A DNA stretch of 64,000 nucleotides. It comes from Spirochaetaceae bacterium UBA5556 (lineage in GTDB: Bacteria > Spirochaetota > Spirochaetia > Treponematales > Rectinemataceae). The translations under genes were made by a program, and so were the position numbers. This document shows, one piece after another, positions 25,651 to 34,041 of this stretch (the stretch's first letter is position 1; each line of letters starts with the position of its first letter). The stretch spans positions 1-64,000 of the forward strand of contig DIMW01000010.1 in assembly GCA_002425765.1 (NCBI GenBank), in the 5' to 3' direction. A model generated the notes under the pieces. The model was given only the letters and a program-made list of their open reading frames with translations, ran no database searches and was not told the DNA's origin.

Positions 25651-26571
25651 ATGGAAAACCGAATTGCCATAATCCAGAAGGCGAGCTGGATCGCCCTCGG
25701 CGGGAATTTTATTCTCGCTTTTTCAAAAATATGTATAGGGATTCTGTCAGGCAGTCTGGCCGTACTCTCCGATGGCATCGATTCCGCCACCGACGTGCTC
25801 ATCGCCGCCATGACGCTCATCGCTTCCAAAATCACCGGCAAACCGGGGGACAGGGAGCACCCTTATGGTCACGGCCGGATAGAGACGGTGGCAACGGCGA
25901 TCATCTCATTCATCCTGTTTTTCGCCGGAGCTCAGATTCTTTTCAAAGCCTTAGGCGGAATTTTTTCCGGAACCTCCGAAAAGCTCCCTTCGACAATGGC
26001 AATATGGGTGACCATCGCCTCAATTGGCGGCAAATTGGCCCTCTCCTGGAGCCAGTTCCATTTCGGCAAAAAAAGCGGTTCTCCCATGCTCATCGCGAAT
26101 GCCAAAAATATGCGCGGAGATGTGGTCACCTCGGCGGCCGTCTTGGTCGGACTCGGCCTGACCTACCTCACGGGTCTCGCGGTAATGGACGAAATCCTGG
26201 GCGCGCTCGTGGCCCTGTGGATTTTGAAAAACGCGGTGGAAATCTTTCTGGAAGCCAACACCGAACTCATGGACGGCACGAACAGTCGCGAACCATATAA
26301 GGAAATTTTCGCCGCCATCGCGAAAGTGCCTGATGTCGACAATCCCCACAGGGTGCGTCTCCGCAGGGTCGGCTCGATGCTCATCATCGACCTCGACATA
26401 GAAGTCGACCCCGCGATGACCGTCTACGAATCCCACGAAATTGCCCTGAAGGTTGAAAAATCCATCAAGGAAGCGCTTCCCGACGTGTACGATGTCATCG
26501 TCCACATCGAACCGCTGGGAAATGAAGAAGACGAGAAATACGGGCTCACCGCGGGCGACGTGAAACACTGA
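25651..26571 (+). CDS. cation diffusion facilitator family transporter
   Basis: 306 aa inner-membrane divalent-metal/proton antiporter. Six TM segments expected in the first ~200 residues. Metal-site motifs: SDGIDSATDVLIA in TM2, HPYGHGRIET in the following loop, and TSAAVLVGLGL in the TM5 region where the second HxxxD is usually found. A C-terminal cytoplasmic domain (KVPDVDNPHRVRLRRVG, VYDVIVHIEP) is present. Substrate among Zn, Fe, Mn, Cd or Co cannot be decided. GAGGAG lies upstream of the ATG. Confidence 0.9.
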   Translation: MENRIAIIQKASWIALGGNFILAFSKICIGILSGSLAVLSDGIDSATDVLIAAMTLIASKITGKPGDREHPYGHGRIETVATAIISFILFFAGAQILFKALGGIFSGTSEKLPSTMAIWVTIASIGGKLALSWSQFHFGKKSGSPMLIANAKNMRGDVVTSAAVLVGLGLTYLTGLAVMDEILGALVALWILKNAVEIFLEANTELMDGTNSREPYKEIFAAIAKVPDVDNPHRVRLRRVGSMLIIDLDIEVDPAMTVYESHEIALKVEKSIKEALPDVYDVIVHIEPLGNEEDEKYGLTAGDVKH

Positions 26572-26627
26572 GCCGACGATTATGCTCAAGAGGTATACGG
26601 CCGCGAAGATGCGCACCCGGTTTTTTC

Positions 26628-27872
26628 CTAGAACAAAAACGGCAAAGGCTTGTCGGGGTTCTTGCCGAAACACGTGATCTCATCGATGTCCTTCACATGA
26701 GGGCCGTGAAGCAACGCGAAAAGCGTGCGCTCTATGCCGAGCCCTCCGCCGAACACCTGCGGGAACATCCCCTGGCCCTTCGCGTCGCGCATGTGGGCGA
26801 CCGCGATGAAGGGACCGTAGCCCTCGAGCTCCGCCATGTTCAGAAGGCCCCCTTTCTCATCAAATTGGGGCTCTTCGCGCAGAATGCCGTTGTCGAGGAG
26901 CCGCGCCACGATCGCGTCGTACACCCACTCGCGCAAGCCCCCCGAAAGGACTTCGTATGCGACGCCTAAAGTCCCGTCGGTATAGAGCGGAGCGGCACAC
27001 AGATCGTAGTTGAATACCTGACGAGAACGAACGCTCTCTTTCTCGGGCCTTTTCCCATCCCTCGACAGATAAGGATAGACGAGATCGTAGTTCTCTCGCA
27101 AAAGCCCCAGCACCCAGAAGAACTGCACGCCCGCCTTCCGCCCCAGGCGCTCTTCCAGGGAAGAAGCCTCATGATCTTCCTCTTCATCTTTATAAAAGCG
27201 GGGAAAAGGCTTTTGAGGCAGGGCCAGCGTCACGCCGAGAGCCGCAAGACTGTCGCCCGCGAGCGCGAGGATTTTCTTTACGCTGTAGATGATCAAATCC
27301 TCAAAGAAGTCCAGGGCCCGATCCCTCTCCTGAACCAGCGTAGCCGTCACCTCCCGGGGTCTGTCGAAATATTCCTCCTCGCTCAGTGTCTGTGTGCGCT
27401 TGAGCTCGATATCCATCTGCGAAAAATCGATCAAATATTTATGCCTCGCAGTATCGGAGGGAAGTTCGAGCCGGATATTCGGCGAATCGATGTAGACGCC
27501 GGGCACATAGGGGTTTATGCACGCGAGCATCTTCGAATAGATCATCGAGTGTGTCGTGCGGTATGGGGAACCCTGGAAAGGAATTACGGGGACATGTTCG
27601 ACGCTGTGACAGAGAGGATCGGTGACGGGAGAGAGGGAGACTCTGTCGATATTGACGATGCCCCGCGAAACCAGAAATTCCTGAAGCCCGAGCACAAGGG
27701 CTGTCCTGATGTTGAGCGCGTGCGCCAAATTCTCGCCCGTCCATTTCTTGACATACGCATCGCGCAGGAACTCACTGAAAGACATGCCCTGTCTGGCGAG
27801 TTTTTCCTGGAAATGCTCTAACGAAGAGCCAATCGTGGTGCCGGAGGCACCCACTGCGGCAAATGATTTCAT
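26628..27872 (-). CDS. class II synthetase core, asparagine synthetase/AsnRS-like
   Basis: 414 aa from ATG 27872 (GGGAGA upstream). The catalytic core is class IIb aminoacyl-tRNA-synthetase-like. Motif 2 shows as SPNIRLELPSDTARHKYLID followed by FSQMDIEL. Motif 3 is FPQVFGGGLGIERTLFALL. There is no N-terminal OB-fold anticodon domain, so it resembles the AsnRS-derived asparagine synthetases known from archaea, or a stand-alone AsnRS paralogue. Its leader encodes an Asn-rich peptide in an attenuator, which supports asparagine as the product or substrate. The gene is coupled (TGA/ATG overlap) to a 42-codon ORF. Confidence 0.75.
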   Translation of the reverse strand: MKSFAAVGASGTTIGSSLEHFQEKLARQGMSFSEFLRDAYVKKWTGENLAHALNIRTALVLGLQEFLVSRGIVNIDRVSLSPVTDPLCHSVEHVPVIPFQGSPYRTTHSMIYSKMLACINPYVPGVYIDSPNIRLELPSDTARHKYLIDFSQMDIELKRTQTLSEEEYFDRPREVTATLVQERDRALDFFEDLIIYSVKKILALAGDSLAALGVTLALPQKPFPRFYKDEEEDHEASSLEERLGRKAGVQFFWVLGLLRENYDLVYPYLSRDGKRPEKESVRSRQVFNYDLCAAPLYTDGTLGVAYEVLSGGLREWVYDAIVARLLDNGILREEPQFDEKGGLLNMAELEGYGPFIAVAHMRDAKGQGMFPQVFGGGLGIERTLFALLHGPHVKDIDEITCFGKNPDKPLPFLF

Positions 27873-27997
27873 AGTGTTCTCCCAGCGGAGAGATTTGTTT
27901 TTGGTTTTCGGCATCCGGGTAGCAACGCTCCACGCGGAATGCCGAACGAACAGAACCAAATCCCGTTACCACCGGGGATACAGACTCTCTCTGTCAT
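27869..27997 (-). CDS. 42-codon ORF coupled to the asparagine gene
   Basis: 42 aa, ATG at 27997 preceded by a strong GGAGGTGAAGGGG. Its TGA overlaps the ATG of the synthetase-like gene (ATGA). The product is Gly/Pro/Cys/Arg-containing with no known domain (MTERVCIPGGNGIWFCS...). It lies downstream of the attenuator terminator, so it is translated only in readthrough RNA. It could be a small protein, or simply a ribosome-loading device. The strong ribosome-binding site and precise coupling argue that it is translated. Confidence 0.5.
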   Translation of the reverse strand: MTERVCIPGGNGIWFCSFGIPRGALLPGCRKPKTNLSAGRTL

Positions 27998-28040
27998 CCC
28001 CTTCACCTCCATGCTGAAATGCCTGTGCATTCCATGACAG

Positions 28041-28078
28041 CAGAAATAAAAAGGCCGGCCCCAACACGGGACCGGCCT
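28041..28078 (-). terminator. attenuator terminator of the Asn leader
   Basis: Minus-strand stem GGCCGGTCCC / GGGGCCGGCC with a GTGTT loop, followed by TTTTTATTT. Its 5' arm (28067-28075) is also complementary over nine bases to CGGGGCCGG inside the leader ORF (28116-28124), giving a competing antiterminator. Confidence 0.85.
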
Positions 28079-28101
28079 CTGCGATTCGCGCCACATTGCG
28101 C

Positions 28102-28185
28102 TTATATATTCGGCTCCGGCCCCGCCCCAAGCGCGGCGTTATTATTGAGGAGATTGCCGTTATTACCGAAAAATATTTGCGCCAT
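28102..28185 (-). CDS. Asn-rich leader peptide (transcription attenuation)
   Basis: 27 codons, ATG at 28185, TAA at 28102. Seven of 27 residues are Asn, clustered as N-N-G-N and then N-N-N at codons 8-16. Downstream segment GCGCTT can pair with AAGCGC around the stop codon, and CGGGGCCGG within codons 21-24 can pair with the 5' arm of the terminator. If the ribosome stalls on Asn codons the antiterminator segment is free; if it reaches the stop codon it covers that segment and the terminator forms. Shine-Dalgarno is weak, and the predicted RNA start lies at or very near the ATG. Confidence 0.8.
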   Translation of the reverse strand: MAQIFFGNNGNLLNNNAALGAGPEPNI

Positions 28186-28191
28186 GCATAT

Positions 28192-28220
28192 TTTTTACTT
28201 GAATTGCACAATTATGTCAA
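28192..28220 (-). promoter_or_regulatory. promoter of the Asn attenuator leader
   Basis: Minus strand TTGACA (28215-28220), 17-base spacer, TAAAAA (28192-28197). The predicted start falls at about 28185, at the leader ATG, so the leader mRNA could be leaderless or nearly so. The gap 27873-28270 contains this promoter, the leader peptide, the terminator and the 42-codon ORF. Confidence 0.5.
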
Positions 28221-28270
28221 CTGAGCGTCGCCCTTGACCAATGTCGCCCCTTTGAGCCATAGTCCGTTCT

Positions 28271-28834
28271 ATGGAAAGTATTGATGCCAAACTCACGCAC
28301 GCGATTATGGCATGTCTTTTCGCTGCCTTGATTTCTATCGGCGCCTACATTGCGATCCCGATTCCCGGGACCCCCGTGCCTATTGTGCTTCAGAACATGT
28401 TCATCATTTTGGCGGGATTCATTCTCGGCCCTTGGTGGGGGCTCGCTTCGATAATTTTCTATTTGATATTGGGAGTCGCCGGCATGCCGGTGTTCTCTGG
28501 CGGCACGGGCGGGCTGGTCAAGTTCGCGGGGCCAACCGGCGGCTATCTCCTCGGTTATATTCCGGCCATTGTTGTCTTCGGCCTTATTTCGAAGGCAGGA
28601 AAAAACACCTGGTATTTCAACATAATAGCAGGGATTGTTGGCATGGCCGCCGTCTATGTGTTCGGCGTTGCAAGATTGAAGGCGGTCCTCGGCGTCGATT
28701 GGACAAAGGCCATCGCAACGGGACTTATTCCGTTTATCCCCGGGGACATCGCGAAAATCGTCATCGCCGCTTTTCTTACCCCTCCGATTTTAAAAGCGAT
28801 CCGCCACATCGAGCAGCAATCGAACGATGTCTGA
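28271..28834 (+). CDS. bioY: biotin ECF transporter substrate-binding (S) component BioY
   Basis: 187 aa, six TM segments. BioY signatures: IPIPGTPVPIVLQNMFIILAG near residue 30, ILGVAGMPVFSGGTGGLVKFAGPTGGYLLGY, and the C-terminal FIPGDIAKIVIAAFL. Captures biotin and docks onto the shared or dedicated ECF module. The next two genes overlap it (28827) and each other, making a complete three-subunit bioY-ecfA-ecfT system. No BirA-type operator was recognised upstream. Confidence 0.95.
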   Translation: MESIDAKLTHAIMACLFAALISIGAYIAIPIPGTPVPIVLQNMFIILAGFILGPWWGLASIIFYLILGVAGMPVFSGGTGGLVKFAGPTGGYLLGYIPAIVVFGLISKAGKNTWYFNIIAGIVGMAAVYVFGVARLKAVLGVDWTKAIATGLIPFIPGDIAKIVIAAFLTPPILKAIRHIEQQSNDV

Positions 28835-29570
28835 ACTTTTTCGCGCCGAGGCGCTGGAGCATCTATTCCCGGATGGAACGATCGGTCTGGATCATGTATC
28901 GCTCGCAATCGATGAGGGGGAACTCATCCTTGTCGCGGGGAAAAATGGCGCGGGCAAATCGCTCCTCCTGCGGCATTTCATAGGGCTTTCCAAGCCTAAT
29001 GCTGGAACGATCTACTATCGCGGCGAGCCCATTGCCTCGCAGATTCCACTGATTCGCAGGGAAGTCGGCTATGTCTTCCAGGACACTGAAGCGCAGATCT
29101 TTGGACAGACTGTCGAAGAGGACCTGGCTTTTGGACCGGCAAACTTGGGGATACAGGGCAAAGAGCTTGAAGGTGCCGTCCGCTCGGCGCTCCGCGACGC
29201 CCATCTCGAAGGGATGTCGGAGCGCCGCCCTCTCACACTCTCCGGCGGCGAAAAACGCAGGCTCGCCATCGCGGGAGTCCTCGCGATGAAGCCGCGCTGC
29301 GTGATACTCGATGAGCCGTTCGCAAACCTGGACTTCCCCTCGGTACAGGAAATCATCGAAGTCCTCAAAACGCTGCGCTCAGAGGGAAAGACACTCATCC
29401 TGCTCACCCATGAGATTGAGAAGGTGTTCTCTCTGGCGTCGAGGCTCGTGATCCTTGATCGGGGCAAAATTGTCTTCGACGCCCCTCCTTCCCTGGCGAA
29501 AAAAGAAGATTTTCTGCAAAGCGGGCTGGTGTGCCCGTATCGCGAGTGCTACCCATGGCAAATCGACTAG
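28827..29570 (+). CDS. bioM: ECF transporter ATPase (BioM/EcfA)
   Basis: 247 aa. Cytoplasmic ABC ATPase of the cobalt/ECF type: Walker A GKNGAGKSLLLR, Q-loop GYVFQDTEAQIFGQTVEEDLAFGP (characteristic of EcfA/CbiO), signature LSGGEKRRLAIAG, Walker B CVILDEPFANLD, and the His switch LTHEIEK. Only one ATPase gene is present, so the module probably uses a homodimer, as in BioMNY systems. It overlaps bioY by eight bases. Confidence 0.92.
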   Translation: MSELFRAEALEHLFPDGTIGLDHVSLAIDEGELILVAGKNGAGKSLLLRHFIGLSKPNAGTIYYRGEPIASQIPLIRREVGYVFQDTEAQIFGQTVEEDLAFGPANLGIQGKELEGAVRSALRDAHLEGMSERRPLTLSGGEKRRLAIAGVLAMKPRCVILDEPFANLDFPSVQEIIEVLKTLRSEGKTLILLTHEIEKVFSLASRLVILDRGKIVFDAPPSLAKKEDFLQSGLVCPYRECYPWQID

Positions 29571-30322
29571 CGAACCCTTTCGCGTTCGAGCCGGGGAAGA
29601 GTTCACTGGCGACGCTTCATCCTCTTGCGAAGCTGACATTCTTGCTCGCGGTGACATCCGTGACGATGTGGTCCGGTGTCGGCCTCCTTCTGGGGCTCTT
29701 CGCTATAGGCTTTTTTTTGTTGATACCGTTGCCAAGAGCAGCCAGCGGTACGCTCTCCTCAATTTTACTTCTGGTGATGTTTGCTGCGCTCGTGCGGGGA
29801 ATCCTGCCCGGCGACGGCAGGCTTTTCGACGCGGCGACACTTCCCGACTCAGGCGTCTACGCGCTCAGGCTCTTCACCGTGTACATATATTCGAGATTGT
29901 TCTACGCGACAACCCGCGTGAGCGAGATCGGCGACTGGATGACGGCCGCCATACGCGCGGTCCGCAGACCCTTTCGGGGCCGGGCGAAGGCAACAAAACG
30001 CGAGCCTGGCCTCCTCGGTGACCCAGGCATGCTGTTCTCGCTCGTGTTGCTCTTCCTGCCGCGCATTTTCGACACGTACCAGCGGACCAAAGAAGCCGGG
30101 GAAGTGCGGGGCATAATGCTTTCCAGGCGGAACCTGCGCCGCTCGCTCGTCATGCTCGAACAGTTGATCGTCGGCAGCATAGAACAGGCTTGGCGGACCG
30201 CGGTGGCGATGGAGGTGCGGGGGTACTCGCCCGAGAGAAGCATACGGTTGACGGCATTTGCGGGGCGTGATTGGGGGCTGCTTGTGCTCGCCATAGCGTT
30301 ATTTTTTCTCAAAATGATTTAA
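29555..30322 (+). CDS. bioN: ECF transporter transmembrane (T) component (BioN/EcfT)
   Basis: 255 aa. Begins MANRLANPFAFEPGKSSLATLHPLAKLT, with four to five TM segments in the first ~110 and at the C-terminus. The two coupling-helix Ala-Arg-Gly-type motifs appear as KEAGEVRGIMLSRRNLRR and AVAMEVRGYSPE. It couples the ATPase dimer to BioY. Start at 29555 overlaps bioM by 16 bases; an earlier in-frame ATG at 29531 is less likely. Confidence 0.9.
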   Translation: MANRLANPFAFEPGKSSLATLHPLAKLTFLLAVTSVTMWSGVGLLLGLFAIGFFLLIPLPRAASGTLSSILLLVMFAALVRGILPGDGRLFDAATLPDSGVYALRLFTVYIYSRLFYATTRVSEIGDWMTAAIRAVRRPFRGRAKATKREPGLLGDPGMLFSLVLLFLPRIFDTYQRTKEAGEVRGIMLSRRNLRRSLVMLEQLIVGSIEQAWRTAVAMEVRGYSPERSIRLTAFAGRDWGLLVLAIALFFLKMI

Positions 30323-30373
30323 ATCGGTTCTACCCCGTCGCCGATTATGAGCTTTGTCGGTGCTACTCTCCGC

Positions 30374-32347
30374 TCACTTTGAAAACTTCCGGATATCATC
30401 CCAAGGTTCAACGTGGTCGGGTTGCCGTTCGCCCTCAAGGCTTTCCATTTCAACGGACCAAAGCTCAATCTGCCGCATTTTGCCTTCCACAAGCGCGGGG
30501 CCAAGTCTGCGCAGGATGAGGCTTCCGCCTCCGGGCAGCGCGCGCTGCAGCTCGGGCGCAAGCCGTCCGGAACTTTCCGCGCCCACTGCGGAGACGACCG
30601 TATCCCGCAATGTCAAAATCGACGTGCCGACAGTCTTGTTCGCGGCTTCCAGCCGGCTCGCGACATTCACCGAATCCCCTACCGCCGTGTACGCGAAGCG
30701 TCTGCTCGAACCAAGATTGCCCACCACCGCCCGCCCTGTCGCGACGCCGATCCGTGTCCGCGGAGAAATTCCATAGCGCTGCTCAAAGTCCCGGCTCATC
30801 ATCCGCAGTCTCTCTTGAATGCGCGTCGCGGCAACGAGAGCCCTGTATGCGTGATCCGCGGTATCGAGTGGAGCGTTCCAGAACGCCACCACCGCGTCAC
30901 CCACATACTTGTCGAGCGTGCCGCCTTGGGCCAACACTTCTTCGCTGATGATGCCAAGATACTCGTTCATAAACTGCCCCAGCCGTTCCGGTGTCAATTT
31001 TTCCGAAACAGAGGTAAAGCCCGCCATATCGGAAAACAGGGTCGTGATGATCTTCGACTCTCCACCAAGCCTTAAGGTTTCGGGTTGCTCTACCAGCGCG
31101 GAGATCACTTCGGGGGAAAGGTACTGAGCAAAGGCCCTGCGGAGGTATGCCCGCTGCCTGCCTTCCGCCCCATAGCCGAGGGCGATCGCCGCGATAAAGG
31201 CAAAAAGTTCGCTCGCGAGTGCCAAAATCGGATTATAGAAGACCCGGTATCGGAACAGTAGGAGGCTCAGCGCGATGGGAACGCCCGCCGCGGCGATAAC
31301 ACCCAAGACCGCCAATGACTTCTTGCGAAGCAATGGAAAATAGGCGACGAGCGCGGCCCCGGCCAGCGCCGCCAGAATCTCGATCCAGAGAGATGAGCGC
31401 CGCATGAAGGATGAAGCGAGGGCGTCGCTGATGAACGTGGCATGCACCTCCATACCAGGTAAGGCGGGATCGACCGGCGTCGCCTGTCTGTCCATCAGAC
31501 CTGGCGCGGAGAGGCCGACCACGACGATTTTATCCTGGACATCGATGCCGGCGCTCTTGTCGGAGGGGCTGTGGAGCGACGCGGCGATTATCTGCGCCGC
31601 GCTGTATCGCTCGAACCTAGAAGGGTTCTCGAATTTGAGAAGAACCCCCCCCCCCTGTTCGGGGATAGCGCCCACGCCACCCATCGCCTCCATCGCCGCA
31701 AGACCAAGTGAGGGAATCCGCTCACCGTCGCGATCCATCCATGCCCGATATTTTCTGCAGACACCGTCGGCGTCGACGAGAGCGCTCACATGTCCCAGCC
31801 AAGCGTCCGGCACATCGAACACTGGCTTTTTATTAGCCAGAGTCGCGAGAACCACATTGCCCGCCGCTTCCATCGCCCTCGAGCAGCGGGCGTCATCCTC
31901 GGGGCCGAAGGTGGAAGGCTCAGTGAACAATATATCGTAGGCCTGAACTCTGGCGCCGCGCAGATACGACGCCATGACCCCATAGAGTTCGCGCGGCCAG
32001 GGCCACCCCAGCCCAAGCTCTTCCTGGACCCAGTCGAGGCTGGACTGATCGATCATGACAAGCGCAATCGGCGGCGCATTGGCGACGGACACAGTAGCAT
32101 TCCACGAATTTGACGTACTTTGAATCTTACGTAAAGTTTCAGAGGTGGCGGCAGCGCCCTGCCCCTTGTATCTGACGAGCGCCCGCATCCGACCATCGTA
32201 GATGGCCATACCGAACCTCTCCGAAGCCCCAATCCAAAGAAACACGAGCATGGCCGCCACACCCGCAGCAAGCGCAAGCATAAATCTCGCTCTTCTATTC
32301 ATTGCCGAGTGTGATTTTGATGCCACGCCGCGCGTGCGCCTTCCCAT
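30374..32347 (-). CDS. CHASE2-domain adenylate/guanylate cyclase with in-frame G11 tract
   Basis: 657 aa. N-terminal TM (about residues 22-42), periplasmic CHASE2 sensor (about 45-320; VMIDQSSLDWV, WPWPRELYG, VVVGLSAPGLMDRQATP), three TM helices (about 325-400), and a class III cyclase domain (about 430-610: TTLFSDMAGFTSVSEKL, GTLDKYVGDAVVAFWNAP, RIGVATGRAVVGNLGSSRRF). Both metal-binding Asp residues (in SDMAG and GDAVVAF) are present. Eleven consecutive G at 31645-31655 encode part of E-Q-G-G-G-V inside CHASE2. The frame is intact as given. Last gene of an SH3-M48-cyclase run. Confidence 0.92.
   Translation of the reverse strand: MGRRTRGVASKSHSAMNRRARFMLALAAGVAAMLVFLWIGASERFGMAIYDGRMRALVRYKGQGAAATSETLRKIQSTSNSWNATVSVANAPPIALVMIDQSSLDWVQEELGLGWPWPRELYGVMASYLRGARVQAYDILFTEPSTFGPEDDARCSRAMEAAGNVVLATLANKKPVFDVPDAWLGHVSALVDADGVCRKYRAWMDRDGERIPSLGLAAMEAMGGVGAIPEQGGGVLLKFENPSRFERYSAAQIIAASLHSPSDKSAGIDVQDKIVVVGLSAPGLMDRQATPVDPALPGMEVHATFISDALASSFMRRSSLWIEILAALAGAALVAYFPLLRKKSLAVLGVIAAAGVPIALSLLLFRYRVFYNPILALASELFAFIAAIALGYGAEGRQRAYLRRAFAQYLSPEVISALVEQPETLRLGGESKIITTLFSDMAGFTSVSEKLTPERLGQFMNEYLGIISEEVLAQGGTLDKYVGDAVVAFWNAPLDTADHAYRALVAATRIQERLRMMSRDFEQRYGISPRTRIGVATGRAVVGNLGSSRRFAYTAVGDSVNVASRLEAANKTVGTSILTLRDTVVSAVGAESSGRLAPELQRALPGGGSLILRRLGPALVEGKMRQIELWSVEMESLEGERQPDHVEPWDDIRKFSK
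31645..31655 (-). repeat. G11 homopolymer inside the cyclase gene
   Basis: Eleven consecutive C on the plus strand (G on the coding strand) in the middle of the CHASE2 region. Gain or loss of one base would truncate the protein before its cyclase domain. No other homopolymer of ten or more G/C was noticed in the window. Confidence 0.9.
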
Positions 32348-32388
32348 ATTGCCCCCGGATTACAATACCGCCTATTTGTCTTTCTTTT

Positions 32389-33471
32389 TTAGAATAATCG
32401 CCGCATCGCCTCGAAACGCTCATGCCGGATGAGTTCGAGCGGCGCCACTCTGGCCGCTTCACCGATCCCCATCCCAGGCCCACGCTCAAAGACACTTCTT
32501 TCGGCAGCCGGATAGCCGATATCGATCGATTCGCTCTCCGCGCGCAAGAGCGACGCGACTTTTCTTGACCGCTCCTGCCGGGCGGCAAGCGCCGCCGCCC
32601 GCGCATATTGCTGCTCAAGCGCGCCGATTCTTGACAACCTCTCTGCCGGAAGCGGGTGCTGCATTGAATATTGCTGGACACGCTCATCCTGGGAATCTGC
32701 CAACACGTGTATAAAGTCTGCCAGCGCCGAGTTCCTGTAGCCGGCCTCATACAGCATGCGCATCGCCTCGGCGTCGGCCTCGAACTCCATGGTCTGGGAG
32801 TACCCCTGCACCGAAATCAGAGAGACAAAATCGTGGACTGCCGCCGAAAAAAGCGCCGCCGCCTCTTTGTTGTCGGCATTCGCCTGCTGTGTGGAAAGCG
32901 CCGCGTAATACATGGCCAAGTCTCCCATGCGGTAGCTCGCGAGGGAAACCAGCCCGTGCCCAAGTGCCGTGTGCGAAATCTCGTGCGCGAGCAGCGCGGC
33001 GAGCATGTCCTCCGAATCGGCAAGCTTCAGAAGCCCCCGCGTGATGAGCACAAACCCTCCCGGTGCCGCGAAGGCATGCGCCTCTTCGCTGTTCAGAATC
33101 AAAATATGATAGCCTTGAGGCAGCAGCGGCCGCGCGGAAAAAAATGCCAGTCCCTGTCCTATCTTGTTGACATACGCCGTGAGTTCGGGCTGATCGTAGA
33201 CGGGATACTGGGAAAGCACGGCGGCCGCGACGACCCGGCCTATCGCGTATTCTTCCTCATAGGTGAACGGCCTGGATTCGGTCTGAAAAGAGCGCGCGGC
33301 CTCGCGTATGAGGCGGGCCTGCTCGGGCGTGATCATGCCCTGAAGAAGGGCCTGATTCAAAAAGAGCTGGAGAGCCTCGGGCGATACGGTACAGGACACG
33401 AAGGAGGAGGCGGCCAGAAATACGGCAAGACAGGCCGCCACGGTGCGAGAACGGGCCGCGACTTTGTGCAC
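32389..33471 (-). CDS. M48-family zinc metalloprotease, lipoprotein
   Basis: 360 aa from the GTG at 33471, right after the stop of the SH3 gene. Signal peptide VAACLAVFLAASSFVSC, with Cys as likely lipidation site. M48 core: PGGFVLITRGLLKLA, LLAHEISHTALGH (HExxH zinc site), and MEFEADAEAMRMLYEAGY (third ligand Glu, with the helix). It probably acts at the periplasmic face or outer membrane, like BepA/LoiP-type quality-control proteases. A longer ATG-started frame would overlap the SH3 gene and hide the signal peptide, so the GTG is preferred. Confidence 0.87.
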   Translation of the reverse strand: MHKVAARSRTVAACLAVFLAASSFVSCTVSPEALQLFLNQALLQGMITPEQARLIREAARSFQTESRPFTYEEEYAIGRVVAAAVLSQYPVYDQPELTAYVNKIGQGLAFFSARPLLPQGYHILILNSEEAHAFAAPGGFVLITRGLLKLADSEDMLAALLAHEISHTALGHGLVSLASYRMGDLAMYYAALSTQQANADNKEAAALFSAAVHDFVSLISVQGYSQTMEFEADAEAMRMLYEAGYRNSALADFIHVLADSQDERVQQYSMQHPLPAERLSRIGALEQQYARAAALAARQERSRKVASLLRAESESIDIGYPAAERSVFERGPGMGIGEAARVAPLELIRHERFEAMRRLF

Positions 33472-33472
33472 G

Positions 33473-33964
33473 TCACAATTCTCCCGGCAGGATGTCGATC
33501 CCCCGAATGAATGCCAGACACTCCGCATATGAATACGTCAATTGTACCATATCGTCCACCGCCCCGAAATTGAACGCGTTGCCTTCCTTGAGGGCAGATT
33601 CGAGGCTCGAGGAAAAACCCTTGCCGGCGAGCACGATCTCGTTTTCCTCCAGGGACGGTGGCGTGGAAACTGCGTCCGCGCTCAAAGTGACTCTGACAGG
33701 GGAAAGCGCGCTGACATGTATGTAGCCTGGCACGCTCGATCCCTGAACATAGCCAAAGACCCAATCATTTTCAACGCGTATGACGGCAAAGGGAGTCCGA
33801 TATGCCGCAAACGTCAACGCTGGCGATGCAAAGGAAGGGGCTGCCCGCACCGCGGTTCTTTCCACCTTGATGAGCATGGTGCTATCCGGGGGTGTCATCT
33901 GCGCGGCCGCAACGCCTCCCGCGATCAAAACGAGAAAAAGCAACAGGCTATATCGATATTTCAT
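33473..33964 (-). CDS. secreted SH3-like domain protein
   Basis: 163 aa from ATG 33964 with AAGGGGG upstream. Sec signal peptide (KYRYSLLLFLVLIAGGVAAA). The mature N-terminal half is a bacterial SH3-like fold (KVERTAVRAAPSFASPA, VENDWVFGYVQGSSVPGYIHVSAL). The C-terminal half is predicted helical and unfamiliar. First gene of the SH3-M48-CHASE2 cyclase run, with one base between its stop and the protease start. Likely periplasmic, perhaps peptidoglycan- or ligand-binding. Confidence 0.75.
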   Translation of the reverse strand: MKYRYSLLLFLVLIAGGVAAAQMTPPDSTMLIKVERTAVRAAPSFASPALTFAAYRTPFAVIRVENDWVFGYVQGSSVPGYIHVSALSPVRVTLSADAVSTPPSLEENEIVLAGKGFSSSLESALKEGNAFNFGAVDDMVQLTYSYAECLAFIRGIDILPGEL

Positions 33965-34041
33965 CGCAACACCCCCTTCTATCCTGCACACAACTCTACA
34001 TTTATAAGTATGCCGCATTCTCTTGAAATTTTCAGTGTTTA

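Noticed and set aside
28052..28185. T-box riboswitch as the control of the asparagine gene
   Set aside because: No T-box consensus or specifier-loop structure was found; the leader peptide with Asn codons explains the terminator better.
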